Shown here: piece by piece, positions 31,201 through 39,298 of the stretch | Numbering within the stretch: position 1 is the first letter of the stretch | Layout of the letters: each line of letters starts with the position of its first letter | Program-made: the position numbers and the translations under genes | Assembly (NCBI RefSeq): GCF_001425745.1 | Contig: NZ_LMDF01000007.1 | Location: forward strand, 248,899 to 312,898 | DNA from: Caulobacter sp. Root343 | Lineage (GTDB): Bacteria > Pseudomonadota > Alphaproteobacteria > Caulobacterales > Caulobacteraceae | Length of the DNA: 64,000 nt | Reading direction: 5' to 3' | Notes under the pieces: model-generated | Databases searched by the model: none | Told to the model about the DNA's origin: nothing | Seen by the model: only the letters and a program-made list of their open reading frames with translations

Positions 31201-32764
31201 GGGCTTCCTCAACCTGACCGGCGGGAAAGGCTTCGCGGCCTCGGACGGCAAGGTGACGCTGAATGGCCAGCAGGTGTCGGCGCGGTCGGAGGACGAGGCC
31301 ACGGCGCTCGCCAAATACGTTCGGGTCGTGGAGAGCCTGAACGACGCGACCGACGCGCAGCTGAAGAAGAAGGCTGACCAGCTTGGCGTATCGGTCAAGT
31401 CCCGCGAGGAGCTGAAGCTGGCGGCCGGCGCCATGCTGGCGCAGGAACTAGCGACCAGCACGGCCGCGCGCGCTGGCGAACGCTGGAGCGACATACAGGA
31501 CGAGATCGAGGGCAAGTCCCGCGCGGTGACGAAGGCCGAGAAGGACTTGGCCGACATGATCCGGGACGGTCTCCAGCCCAAACAGGCTGACGTCGATAAG
31601 TACAAGGCCTGGATCGCCGCCAAGGAAAAGGCCGCGAAGCTGGCCGAGCAGCTGCAGCTGGCCCAGCCGGTGGTGCAGCGCGGGTTCGAGAACGCGCTGG
31701 CCGGCACGGTGAAGCCGACGGACTCGCGCGGCGTCGTCGATCAGGTGGCCGCCGTGCGCCAGGTGGAGGACGCGAAGGCTGCCGTCCTGCTGGACGCGCA
31801 GCGCGCTGTCGACGAGGAGATCGAACGTCGGCGCAAGACCGGGCAGGTCAACGAAGTCGAGCTGCAGCGCCAGCGGGCCGACATGCTGGCCGGCTACCAG
31901 GTGGCCGCGGAGATCGAAGCCCAGGACAAGATCGTCGAGATCAAGCGCCAGGCGCTCCAGGAAAGCGCTCAGGCGGCGGAGCAGCAGGCCCAGGAATCGG
32001 CCGACGCGATCGTCGGCGCGCTGAAGGATGTCACCTTTGGTGGTGATCTCGCCGATGTCGGCAAGCGGCTAGGGATGGACCTGCTGTCGGCGATCTATGA
32101 CGAGCTGCTGGGAAATCCGCTCCGCTTGCTGATCAAGAACGCGATCCACGACCTCATGTCCTCCCCCGCCGCCGGGAGCGGTGGTGGGCTCTGGAAGCGG
32201 CTGCTGAACGTGGGGATCTCGGCGGCGAAGAGCTTCGGCCCCGCCGGAGCGACGCCGGGGGTCAGCATCGGCCCGGGGACTTCGCTAGCCGCCGACGGCC
32301 GCATCCCTGGCTTCGCGGACGGCCGCATGGACGGGCCGATCTTCCGGGGGCGCGGTGGTCCGCGGGGCGACGACAACGTGGTGCGGATCAGCGATGAGGA
32401 GGCGATCATCAACGCCAAGTCGACGCGGATCTATTCGCGGATCCTGCGCGAGATCAACGAGGGGACCTATAACCCCTATCCGAACATGCGCTACCTGGAC
32501 GCGCCGGGCCACGCCAGCGGCTACATGCCGACCTCGGCGCCGATGTCGCACATGCCGGCCACGTCGGTCACGCGGCGCGAAGGCGACGTGATCCTGAACA
32601 ACAACACCGGCCAGGCCATGACGGCGACCCGGAACACCGACCGGGACGGCAACACCCACATCGACCTGCGACCGCTGGCCGACCAGATGGCCGGCAGCGC
32701 CGGGCGCTCTGGCGCCCTGCGGCGCGGTCTCGACCAGTCTCCACGTCCGACGAAGAGGGCCTGA
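28244..32764 (+). CDS. Tail tape measure protein
   Basis: 1506 aa. The N-terminal third has the tape-measure domain (YADDVLRAADSYSTLHARIRTFSDG, VADLTTLYTRLAPAVKDYGRSQ, LAIQGADVREQAAATVQFSQAIASGVLRGDELRSLLESSPQLL). A long Ala/Glu/Arg-rich helical part lies at about 450-700, and there is a hydrophobic segment near 705-730 (LLGGGIGIATLAIGGLIWAFI). The C-terminal part has the lambda-type end (LKDVTFGGDLADVGKRLGMDLLSAIYDELLGNPLRLLI). With the usual 0.15 nm per residue it predicts a tail of roughly 200 nm or more. It sets tail length and assists DNA entry. Confidence 0.95.
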   Translation: MATRESKIVYSESGTQQTTARVISLTQALDTQTRKQRELVALMPKSTAGIGLVGSVSQSASAKITSLTNTIGPLGAGLGAIARSANPAAQGLLAWASAAEKASTVSRIMNATLNAGVIGSIAAGAVLTAYADDVLRAADSYSTLHARIRTFSDGQIAAAQNERAIYQASKDSRVAVADLTTLYTRLAPAVKDYGRSQQDALTITQLTSKALAIQGADVREQAAATVQFSQAIASGVLRGDELRSLLESSPQLLRYVAQNLEVNGKVGVAFSSLRKLGEAGALTTDKLISALLKAQPAIERDFINAPKTAQQGWIVMKDEITRVIGTLDKTVGGQKAVVDWLGRMSSEAEAWRQKMLLDPHALDGLKQAGDFVGGAVGSIATLGKVAAENFDMIVSAGEAVLALKLGSVISTWFVAAAQASRGAIADLQEFQKTARFQAGAVQQPVLAQAAVAARSGAVAADITATDRAAAADLAKARATGVRSAADKAAAVAEAARRTEAEAQTRAQAALAKVETDVGRDVAAAQRLKGEAAEIRARLEEDAARRSAAAAKSANAAAASGDLSKAGIGTAGTYYARLAQQDAKQAMLLTDEQRAQQLARLREIEVAEGRAAATVAAAEERKAVAVTVAEAEIASARTATVARATAEAEASALVAAAERAETQAKGANVAATNAAAAAATRNAVAQEAEALVSANVTRSMVFQQVAMKTLTGLYNLLGGGIGIATLAIGGLIWAFIEADKAVKAHYSALRDTVDITDRLRAATDSMAAATWAEIPGILAKTKALRDQAAAQEKVIATQLRTKEAELAAVKEQLKSPGTGEAAQGLLNAAARLEREVTALSGIAGGAKVRASAAQDSAYRDGIIAAAKEKADAQSQITRGTDAAGRPLTADRKDQLQSVVDAKTKYLQAQVDKVTADIAIVDAKIKTANAQDRVGLGSLRTQLGKTLADASEGLLSGAPGTPTTVTPKAKKVAVPGGVSAAYEDLLKSGFLNLTGGKGFAASDGKVTLNGQQVSARSEDEATALAKYVRVVESLNDATDAQLKKKADQLGVSVKSREELKLAAGAMLAQELATSTAARAGERWSDIQDEIEGKSRAVTKAEKDLADMIRDGLQPKQADVDKYKAWIAAKEKAAKLAEQLQLAQPVVQRGFENALAGTVKPTDSRGVVDQVAAVRQVEDAKAAVLLDAQRAVDEEIERRRKTGQVNEVELQRQRADMLAGYQVAAEIEAQDKIVEIKRQALQESAQAAEQQAQESADAIVGALKDVTFGGDLADVGKRLGMDLLSAIYDELLGNPLRLLIKNAIHDLMSSPAAGSGGGLWKRLLNVGISAAKSFGPAGATPGVSIGPGTSLAADGRIPGFADGRMDGPIFRGRGGPRGDDNVVRISDEEAIINAKSTRIYSRILREINEGTYNPYPNMRYLDAPGHASGYMPTSAPMSHMPATSVTRREGDVILNNNTGQAMTATRNTDRDGNTHIDLRPLADQMAGSAGRSGALRRGLDQSPRPTKRA

Positions 32765-33651
32765 TGGCCGGCAACGACCTGACGAACGCCAGTTTCCTCG
32801 ACGGGACCGGCGGCTGGACCGCCGTGGGCGGCACGCTGAGCGTGGACGAGGGCCAGGCAGGCCGGGGCGGCAAGGGCCGCGCGGTCCTGGTCGCCTCGCG
32901 CGTCGCCACGAGCGGCGGCCAGACGGCCGGCGCTCGTAGCACCGGAGTCGCCGTGACCGCCGGCCAAACGCTGGAAGTGGCGGGCCTCTACGGCTCGACC
33001 GGCGCCAGCGTCGAGCTGGCCCTGGCCATCTACTCCGGCGTGACCCTGATCTCGCGGACTGTCCTGCCCAAGATCCGCAGCGCCGCCGGCGTCTGCCGCC
33101 AGGGCGCGCCCGAGCTGCTGAACGCGGCCTATGCCCTGATGGCCGCCCCCCAGACCGGCCTGGCCAGCGTCGAGGTGGTGGCGACGTCGGGAGGCGCCGG
33201 CGCGTTCGAAGCTTGGCTGAGCAAGCCGTACCTGGACGCCGTCTGGGAAGACCGGAAGGCCTATGTCTGGGATCCGGGCCTGTTCGCCAATCCAGACCTG
33301 TCGGCCATGCGCCGCTGGCCCGCGCACTTCCCGCCGATCCTCCTGGAGGGTTACGGCAACCAGAAGACCAAGATCCGCGAGGCATTCAGCGGCGACAGCG
33401 ACCGCGAGGGCACCCTGCGCAAGGCTGGCCTGCCGGCGATCAACGTCACGGGCCGCATGCACATGACGTTGGCCCAATACGCCGACCTCGAGGACTTCCA
33501 CACGGCTTCGGACGACCCGTTCCTGTTCGTGCGTCCGGAGACCGCCCAGCTCTGCCGGGCAACGTGGCGCGCTGACGGCAACCCCGACGACGAGCCGACG
33601 GGCGTGGGCACGGTCTACGGCATGATCGGCCTGCAGCTGGTGGTGCTGTAG
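32764..33651 (+). CDS. Distal tail protein with N-terminal carbohydrate-binding-like domain
   Basis: 295 aa, ATG overlapping the tape measure stop. Residues 1-145 look like a jelly-roll binding module (LTNASFLDGTGGWTAVGGTLSVDEGQ...LEVAGLYGS). Residues about 165-295 have the pattern of minor tail proteins (WPAHFPPILLEGYGNQKTKIREAF, YADLEDFHTASDDPFLFVRPE). It follows the tape measure gene, where distal tail (gpM-like) proteins are found. It may add a weak surface-binding function to the tail tip. Confidence 0.65.
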   Translation: MAGNDLTNASFLDGTGGWTAVGGTLSVDEGQAGRGGKGRAVLVASRVATSGGQTAGARSTGVAVTAGQTLEVAGLYGSTGASVELALAIYSGVTLISRTVLPKIRSAAGVCRQGAPELLNAAYALMAAPQTGLASVEVVATSGGAGAFEAWLSKPYLDAVWEDRKAYVWDPGLFANPDLSAMRRWPAHFPPILLEGYGNQKTKIREAFSGDSDREGTLRKAGLPAINVTGRMHMTLAQYADLEDFHTASDDPFLFVRPETAQLCRATWRADGNPDDEPTGVGTVYGMIGLQLVVL

Positions 33652-34119
33652 ATGGCGCTGACCGGAGACATGATCCGGGACCTCTATGCCGAGCAGGCCA
33701 AGCCCGGCGCGGTCCTGGTGCGCATCGAAGCCGAGGGGCTGCCCGAGCCGTTCCTGGCCACCAACTGGCCTGACGGTCTGCAGGCGGGCGACGACTTCTA
33801 CCCTTACGTGCCGTTCAAGATGGACTGGCCGGGGAGCGGAGAGGGCGAGCCCAGCCGCGAGGCGAAGCTGGAGATCCACGCCAGCGGCGAGGCCGTCGAG
33901 CAGATCCGCCTGGCGACGGGCGGCCAGCCGATGGCGCAGATCGCCCGCGTCCGGACGGCGGCGCCCGACCATATCGAACGCGCCCTGAAGAACGCGATCA
34001 TCAAGAGCGCCGAGGTGTCGGGCGGGACGATCAAGATCCCGATCACCGGCCGGGACTACGAGACCGAGCCGGCCGTGGCCGCCCGCTACACCATCAGCCG
34101 CACGCCAGGACTGTTCTGA
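33652..34119 (+). CDS. Tail tip protein (DUF1833/gpL-like), 155 aa
   Basis: Starts directly after the previous stop. The sequence (VRIEAEGLPEPFLATNWPDGLQAGDDFYPYVPFKMDWPG, AARYTISRTPGLF) resembles small tail proteins that precede the NlpC/P60 tail assembly gene, such as DUF1833 or gpL. In lambda the L-K-I-J order is used at this place. No enzymatic motif is visible. Confidence 0.65.
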   Translation: MALTGDMIRDLYAEQAKPGAVLVRIEAEGLPEPFLATNWPDGLQAGDDFYPYVPFKMDWPGSGEGEPSREAKLEIHASGEAVEQIRLATGGQPMAQIARVRTAAPDHIERALKNAIIKSAEVSGGTIKIPITGRDYETEPAVAARYTISRTPGLF

Positions 34120-34123
34120 TCTC

Positions 34124-34543
34124 ATGACCGAGGAAGACCGCGCCCTGCTGGCCAAGGCCGCGGGATACCTGGTCGTGCCCTATCGGCTGCACGGGGCGGG
34201 CGTAGGGGGCTGGGACTGCCTCGGCATGGTGCGGACCCTACGCCACGAGCTTTTCGGCCTCTCCACGCCCTACGGCGTCGGCTTCTACAGCCGCCAGGAC
34301 GCCGACGACTACGAGCGCCGCGGGGCGCTGTTCGACGACGGCGTGAAGGCCTGGGCCCGGTGCGAGCCCGTACCCGGCGCGGTGGCGCTGTTCAACATTC
34401 TGGGCCGACCGGCCCACGTGGGTCTGCTGCTGACGCGGCGGATCTTCATCCACGCCCGGGACGAGTCGACCGGGACGGTTATCGAAGACATGGCCGGGTC
34501 ATGGGCCCGGCGGCTTGTGGGGTATTTCGATGCGGGTCGTTGA
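34124..34543 (+). CDS. NlpC/P60 tail assembly peptidase (gpK-like)
   Basis: 139 aa. Catalytic Cys lies in GAGVGGWDCLGMVRTLRHELFG (Asp-Cys), and a His in FNILGRPAHVGLLLTRR; a second His follows in IFIHARD. The fold is NlpC/P60, as in lambda gpK and related tail proteins that cut peptidoglycan or help tail tip assembly. It overlaps the start of the gpJ-like gene by 14 bases. Confidence 0.85.
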   Translation: MTEEDRALLAKAAGYLVVPYRLHGAGVGGWDCLGMVRTLRHELFGLSTPYGVGFYSRQDADDYERRGALFDDGVKAWARCEPVPGAVALFNILGRPAHVGLLLTRRIFIHARDESTGTVIEDMAGSWARRLVGYFDAGR

Positions 34544-37500
34544 GCGGTGCGACACGGCGGTCGGGCTGTTCATCGCCCGAGATCCGTCCGCGCCAGACCT
34601 GCGCTCGGTCGAGATCAAAGCCGGCGCCGATATCGCCGAGCTGATCGCCCATGCGGTGAACATCGGCGCGCTCGAGGCCGACGACCTGCCGGATCTGCGC
34701 GTCTATGTCGACGGCGAGGCGATCTCGTTCTCGAACTACGAGGAGCGGGCGGAGTCGCTGGACCTGGTCCCGCCGGCCGGCTCGCTGGTCAACCTGCAGG
34801 TCGAGCCCACGGGCGGGTCCAACAGCAGCGCCCGCCTGGCGCTGACCATCGTCCTGAGCGCGGTGGCGATCGTCTCGGCCTTCACCGTCGGCGCGTTCAC
34901 CGCGGCGCTGTGGCAGCTGGGCGCGGCGATCGTCCCGCAGCTGATCTTCCCGATCCAGACGCCGGACCGCCTGGCAGGGCCGAACGACCAGGGCGGGCTC
35001 AACAGCGCCAGCAACACGATCCGCCGGCGCGGGCAGATGCCACTGATGCTGGGCGAGGGCCGCGTGACGCTGGACGTCGCGGCCCAGGCCTACAGCGTCA
35101 ACCTCAACGGCGAGACCTGGCTGCACGTGATCATGGCGGGCCACTACGGCGCCTGCGACATGGCCGACGTGAAGATCGGCGAAACGCTGCTCGCCGACTA
35201 TCCGGCCTCGGACATCCAGGTCGAGTACAAGCTGACCCCGGGCCCGCGCGAGTTCTCCTTCTACAACCAGTCGGTCAACCAGGAGAACCTGCAGGACGAG
35301 CTGGACCTGGGCGGTCCGGCCGAGGTCCACACCACGGCCGAACAGTGTGAGCGGGTCGAGATCGACCTGACCTGGCCGCAAGGCCTGCAGTTTCGCAAGG
35401 CCAACGGGTCCATCGTCCAGCAAGAGACGCGGGTCCTCGTCGAGTGGGCCCCGGTAGGGTCGGAGAGCTACACGCCCGCTCCCCTCGAGGGCGGCCCTTA
35501 CTATGCTCGCTTGGGCGGCGTCCTGCCGGCGGGCACGATCGACGTCATAGCGCGGACCCAGGACCCGGTCCGCCGGACCCTGGCCTGGAACAAGGCCAAC
35601 GCCGACCAGATCAAGATCCGGATCAGCGCCTGGGACCCGGACGGTGACGACGCCACCATGGCGACCCAGGCCACCTATTGGACGGCGTTGCGGTCGATCG
35701 TGAAGAAACCGCCGATCGTCGACCAGAACCTGGCCTGCATCGCGCTGCGCATCAAATCCTCGGACGACCTGGGCGGCACCCTGCCGACCGTGACCGCCAA
35801 GATCACGCCGCACGCGCCGGTCTACGACGCTGACACCCAGACCTGGGACGACGCGGTGGAGAACTGGGCGCCGACCGGCAACCCGGTCGCCCATGTCCGC
35901 ATGCTGCTGCTCGGGCCCGGCGCCGCTAAGGCGGCCGATCCGGACGAGTGGGGCCCCGACTTCGGCGAGATGTACGAGTTGGTCGAGGAGCGCGGCTGGA
36001 AGGGCGGCTACATCCTGGCCACCGAGGCCTCGCAGAAGGACGCGCTGAAGATCCTGGGCGCCATAGGCCGGTTCTCGGCCTACGACGCGGGCGAGGGCCT
36101 GGTGCTGGTCCCCGACTGGGAAAAGCCGGTCGCACGTCAGCTGTTTGTCGGCCGCAACGTCCAGGACTTCACCTATACGCGGGACTTCAAGCAGGCCTGC
36201 CATGCGGTGGTCGTCGAATTCCAGAACATCGACGAGGGCGGCAAGCAGGACGAGGTCACGGTCTACAACACCGGCTTCACCGCCGAGACGGCGACCCTGC
36301 TGGAGACGATCCGGTTCGACTGGCAGATGACCGGCGAACGCGCCATCAAGGAAGGCTTCGTCTTCCTGGCCAAGCGTAACGTGCAGGTCGAAGCGTTCGA
36401 GTGGACCGCCGGCCCCAGCGCCATCGCCTCGTCCTACGGCGCGCGTGTTCACGTCCGCCACTACACCAGCCTGTACGGCGCGGGCGAGGGCAGGGTGCTG
36501 TTCTGCCATCGCGCCGGCGGCCTGGTCACGGGCGTGCGCCTCGACGACGAAGTCGAGATGGAAGAGGGGCTGAACTACGCCCTCGACGTCCAGCGCTACG
36601 ACAAGCTGCTGAGCGGGATCATTCTGATCACAGCCCCCGGCCGCACGCGCGACCTTATGTTCCCGTCGCCCTTGCCGGTCGAGGACGCGCCGATGGCCGG
36701 CGACCTCGTCGCTTTCGGCAAGGTCGACGTAGTCACCGAGGACGTCGAGATCATCGACTTCGCCCCGTCGGGCGACCAGGTGCGAATCTCCGCCCGCAAG
36801 TACATCGGCCCGCTGTTGGTGGCGGCCGAGACTGGCGAGATCCCGGAGTTCACGACCAAGCTGACGCCGTCGGTCAAGGCGCCGAAGCCTCGGCTGATCG
36901 CGATCAACCAGGCCAACCCGGACGGGGTGAAGATCGCCTTCGACGTCGACGAGGTGCGCGGCGGCCTGATCGAAAGCTTCCCGATCCGCTGGCGGCGGTC
37001 GTCGACCAGCTCGGACGAAAATCCGTGGCAGGTGACGACGCCGGCGGCCGCCAACGCCCGCTTGGCTGTCACGCCGCCGTTCCCGGAAGCGGTGTCGGCC
37101 GGCCAGGACCCTGAAGCGGCCTACAAGGTCGACGTCGAGATCCGCACCAAGCTGCGCAACGGTGACGTCTCAAAGCCGTTGATCGTAGCCAACATCCAGG
37201 TCTCGCGCCTGGTGAACGCGCCCGGGCACTTCACCGCCAACGGCGTCAAGCGCACCGGCGCGGACGGCACCTCCTATCCGGCCCTAGCCGTCGCGGCGGA
37301 CGCCATCGCCTCGGGCCTCGAGCAGGATTTGGTCGTCGAAATTCGTCCAGCCGGAGGGACTGACGCCGACTGGAAGAGCGCCGGTCAACCGCTGGCCGCG
37401 ACCAATCCGAAGGGCGACTACGCGGCCGTGACCGGCGGAGCGCACCTGGACGTGCGCGCCCAGTGGCGGACCTCGGACAACTGGACCTCCGAGTGGGTCG

Positions 37501-38744
37501 TCCGGACCAACGTCGAGATCCCTTCTGGCGCCCTGACCGCGACGAATACTCTGAACATCGGCGAGTTCACGGCCGCTCAGATCAAATTCTACACCGAGCT
37601 GACCAATCTGGCCGACGGCAACGCCCGTGACGCCCTGCTGCGCGTCGCCGCGGCGATGGCCTCGGCGGCGACGCTCTACAACAATCTGCTCGAGCAGATC
37701 ATGCCCGCCAGCGGCCGCCCGATCGGCGCGACGCTGGACGACCAGGTGCGCATCGTCGAGGACAACACCCAGACGATCATCGAACACCACATCGAGATGG
37801 TCGCTGGCTTCGATGCGCAGACGGCCGCGCTGCAGATTGAAATGCTGGTTCGCGCGGCCGCGGATAGCGCGCTGTCGGTCTATCAGATCGACCTCGCGGC
37901 GATGGTGGCGGCCAACTACGCCACCCTCACCAGCCAGCTCTCGACCCTGACCACCAATCTCAGCTCCACGGCCTCGGCGCTGACGATCTTGACCACCAAC
38001 TTCAACAACAACGTCACGACCGTCAGCGCCCAACTGACCGCGCTGTCGAACGCCGACTACACCATGGGGATCAGCATCTCGACGCTGACCTCGACGACCG
38101 GCAGCCTGACGTCGTCGGTGAGCATCATCAGCACCACCTTGTCCACGCTCGGCGGGCAAGTGGGCGCGGCCTTCGGCGTACGGCTGTCCGCCGGCAACAA
38201 GATCACGGGCTTCAGGGGGATCAACAACGGGATCGAAGGTGGTTTCATCTTCGATGTCGACTACTTCGGGATCGCGACCGGTCTGAGCACGACGTACCCG
38301 TTCTTCGTCTCGGGCTCGACCGTCTACATGACCAACGTGGTGATCAGCGGCTCGCTGCTGGTCCTGGGCTCGGTCGACTTCGCTCAGCTGGCGACGCGAG
38401 CCGCGACGCAGACGTCGCGCTCAGAGGCGTCCAGCACGCTAAATGGCACAGGCAGCCTCCAGACGGTCTTCTCGCACTACGTCCAGATGGACAAGCCCGG
38501 AACCGTCGCGGTCGCGGGCGCCATCTCGCAGCACTTTCCCAGCGGCAACCAGAACTGGGAATTCCAGCTCTACATCGACGGGGAGCTGAAATACCGAACG
38601 TACGGCGCTAACGGCCAGGACTCGATCCCCATCCTCGGGTCCAAGGAGTGCTCTGACGGCTACCGGTTGGTCGAGCTGCTTTGGAACGCGCACACCAGCG
38701 TCAACATCGACTACCGCAACATGACATCGACGGGGACGTGGTGA
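34530..38744 (+). CDS. Tail tip/host specificity protein (gpI-gpJ-like fusion)
   Basis: 1404 aa. ATG 34530 is chosen; a GTG five codons upstream is possible. The first 130 residues resemble gpI-like proteins: an acidic ubiquitin-like part, then a hydrophobic hairpin (RLALTIVLSAVAIVSAFTVGAFTAALW). The rest has the gpJ baseplate organisation (RRRGQMPLMLGEGRVTLDVAAQAY, VFLAKRNVQVEAFEWTAGPSAI) with fibronectin-like modules (about 780-1000). A Ser/Thr-rich helical stalk lies at about 1130-1230, and a C-terminal receptor-facing domain ends DYRNMTSTGTW. It forms the tail spike that contacts the host. Confidence 0.92.
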   Translation: MRVVERCDTAVGLFIARDPSAPDLRSVEIKAGADIAELIAHAVNIGALEADDLPDLRVYVDGEAISFSNYEERAESLDLVPPAGSLVNLQVEPTGGSNSSARLALTIVLSAVAIVSAFTVGAFTAALWQLGAAIVPQLIFPIQTPDRLAGPNDQGGLNSASNTIRRRGQMPLMLGEGRVTLDVAAQAYSVNLNGETWLHVIMAGHYGACDMADVKIGETLLADYPASDIQVEYKLTPGPREFSFYNQSVNQENLQDELDLGGPAEVHTTAEQCERVEIDLTWPQGLQFRKANGSIVQQETRVLVEWAPVGSESYTPAPLEGGPYYARLGGVLPAGTIDVIARTQDPVRRTLAWNKANADQIKIRISAWDPDGDDATMATQATYWTALRSIVKKPPIVDQNLACIALRIKSSDDLGGTLPTVTAKITPHAPVYDADTQTWDDAVENWAPTGNPVAHVRMLLLGPGAAKAADPDEWGPDFGEMYELVEERGWKGGYILATEASQKDALKILGAIGRFSAYDAGEGLVLVPDWEKPVARQLFVGRNVQDFTYTRDFKQACHAVVVEFQNIDEGGKQDEVTVYNTGFTAETATLLETIRFDWQMTGERAIKEGFVFLAKRNVQVEAFEWTAGPSAIASSYGARVHVRHYTSLYGAGEGRVLFCHRAGGLVTGVRLDDEVEMEEGLNYALDVQRYDKLLSGIILITAPGRTRDLMFPSPLPVEDAPMAGDLVAFGKVDVVTEDVEIIDFAPSGDQVRISARKYIGPLLVAAETGEIPEFTTKLTPSVKAPKPRLIAINQANPDGVKIAFDVDEVRGGLIESFPIRWRRSSTSSDENPWQVTTPAAANARLAVTPPFPEAVSAGQDPEAAYKVDVEIRTKLRNGDVSKPLIVANIQVSRLVNAPGHFTANGVKRTGADGTSYPALAVAADAIASGLEQDLVVEIRPAGGTDADWKSAGQPLAATNPKGDYAAVTGGAHLDVRAQWRTSDNWTSEWVVRTNVEIPSGALTATNTLNIGEFTAAQIKFYTELTNLADGNARDALLRVAAAMASAATLYNNLLEQIMPASGRPIGATLDDQVRIVEDNTQTIIEHHIEMVAGFDAQTAALQIEMLVRAAADSALSVYQIDLAAMVAANYATLTSQLSTLTTNLSSTASALTILTTNFNNNVTTVSAQLTALSNADYTMGISISTLTSTTGSLTSSVSIISTTLSTLGGQVGAAFGVRLSAGNKITGFRGINNGIEGGFIFDVDYFGIATGLSTTYPFFVSGSTVYMTNVVISGSLLVLGSVDFAQLATRAATQTSRSEASSTLNGTGSLQTVFSHYVQMDKPGTVAVAGAISQHFPSGNQNWEFQLYIDGELKYRTYGANGQDSIPILGSKECSDGYRLVELLWNAHTSVNIDYRNMTSTGTW

Positions 38745-38995
38745 TGAAGGAGCCGATCCCCGCGGTGATCTATGAAGCGCTTCCGAACGATCCGACCAGC
38801 GGCCGCATCCTGTGGGCCACCCAGGCCCCGCCGGGAGCGCTGATGCTGGAAACGCGGCCATGGATCGCGACCGACCTCTACGACGCGCAGGTCGACCAGA
38901 CGCACAAGGTTGAGGCCGGCCGTCTCGTCCAGACCCACCAGTGGGTCTTGGATGAACAGGGGCGGCGCCTGCGCGTCGAACCTCTCGAACCCTAG
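38744..38995 (+). CDS. Hypothetical small tail-associated protein, 83 aa
   Basis: ATG overlaps the gpJ-like stop. The sequence (IPAVIYEALPNDPTSGRILWATQAPPGALMLETRPWIATDLYDAQ, then THQWVLDEQGRRLRVEPLEP) resembles short proteins that accompany phage fibre genes. The 'ILWATQAP' stretch suggests a small beta domain. Function unknown. Confidence 0.6.
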   Translation: MKEPIPAVIYEALPNDPTSGRILWATQAPPGALMLETRPWIATDLYDAQVDQTHKVEAGRLVQTHQWVLDEQGRRLRVEPLEP

Positions 38996-39013
38996 TCTTC
39001 AAAGGACATCGCT

Positions 39014-39295
39014 ATGACCAAGACCACGACGGCCGCTCCGGCCGGCGATCCCCTTGACGTGCTCGCCGCGGCCCGGAAGGCCATGGCCCAGGCCGCCTTT
39101 CCGACCCTGAAGGCGGTGCTCGAGAAGGCCGAGGACATCCCGGTCGGCAAACTCACCGACGTATTGGGCATGTTGCTCCCGGCCATGCCGGAGGGGCAGG
39201 TGAAGATGGCGCTCACCCTGATGTCGCATCAGATGCCGAGCCTGCCGCAACTGCTGAAGCAGGGCCTTGCCGAAGCTGAAAAGGCGGACGCTTAA
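39014..39295 (+). CDS. Hypothetical helical protein, 93 aa
   Basis: Made largely of amphipathic helices (PLDVLAAARKAMAQAAFPTLKAVLEKAEDIPVGKLTDVLGMLLPAMPEGQVKMALTLMSHQMPSLPQLLKQGL). Met and Leu are frequent. Placed immediately before the tail fibre gene. It could be a chaperone or adaptor for the fibre, inferred only from position and size. Confidence 0.55.
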   Translation: MTKTTTAAPAGDPLDVLAAARKAMAQAAFPTLKAVLEKAEDIPVGKLTDVLGMLLPAMPEGQVKMALTLMSHQMPSLPQLLKQGLAEAEKADA

Positions 39296-39298
39296 GCC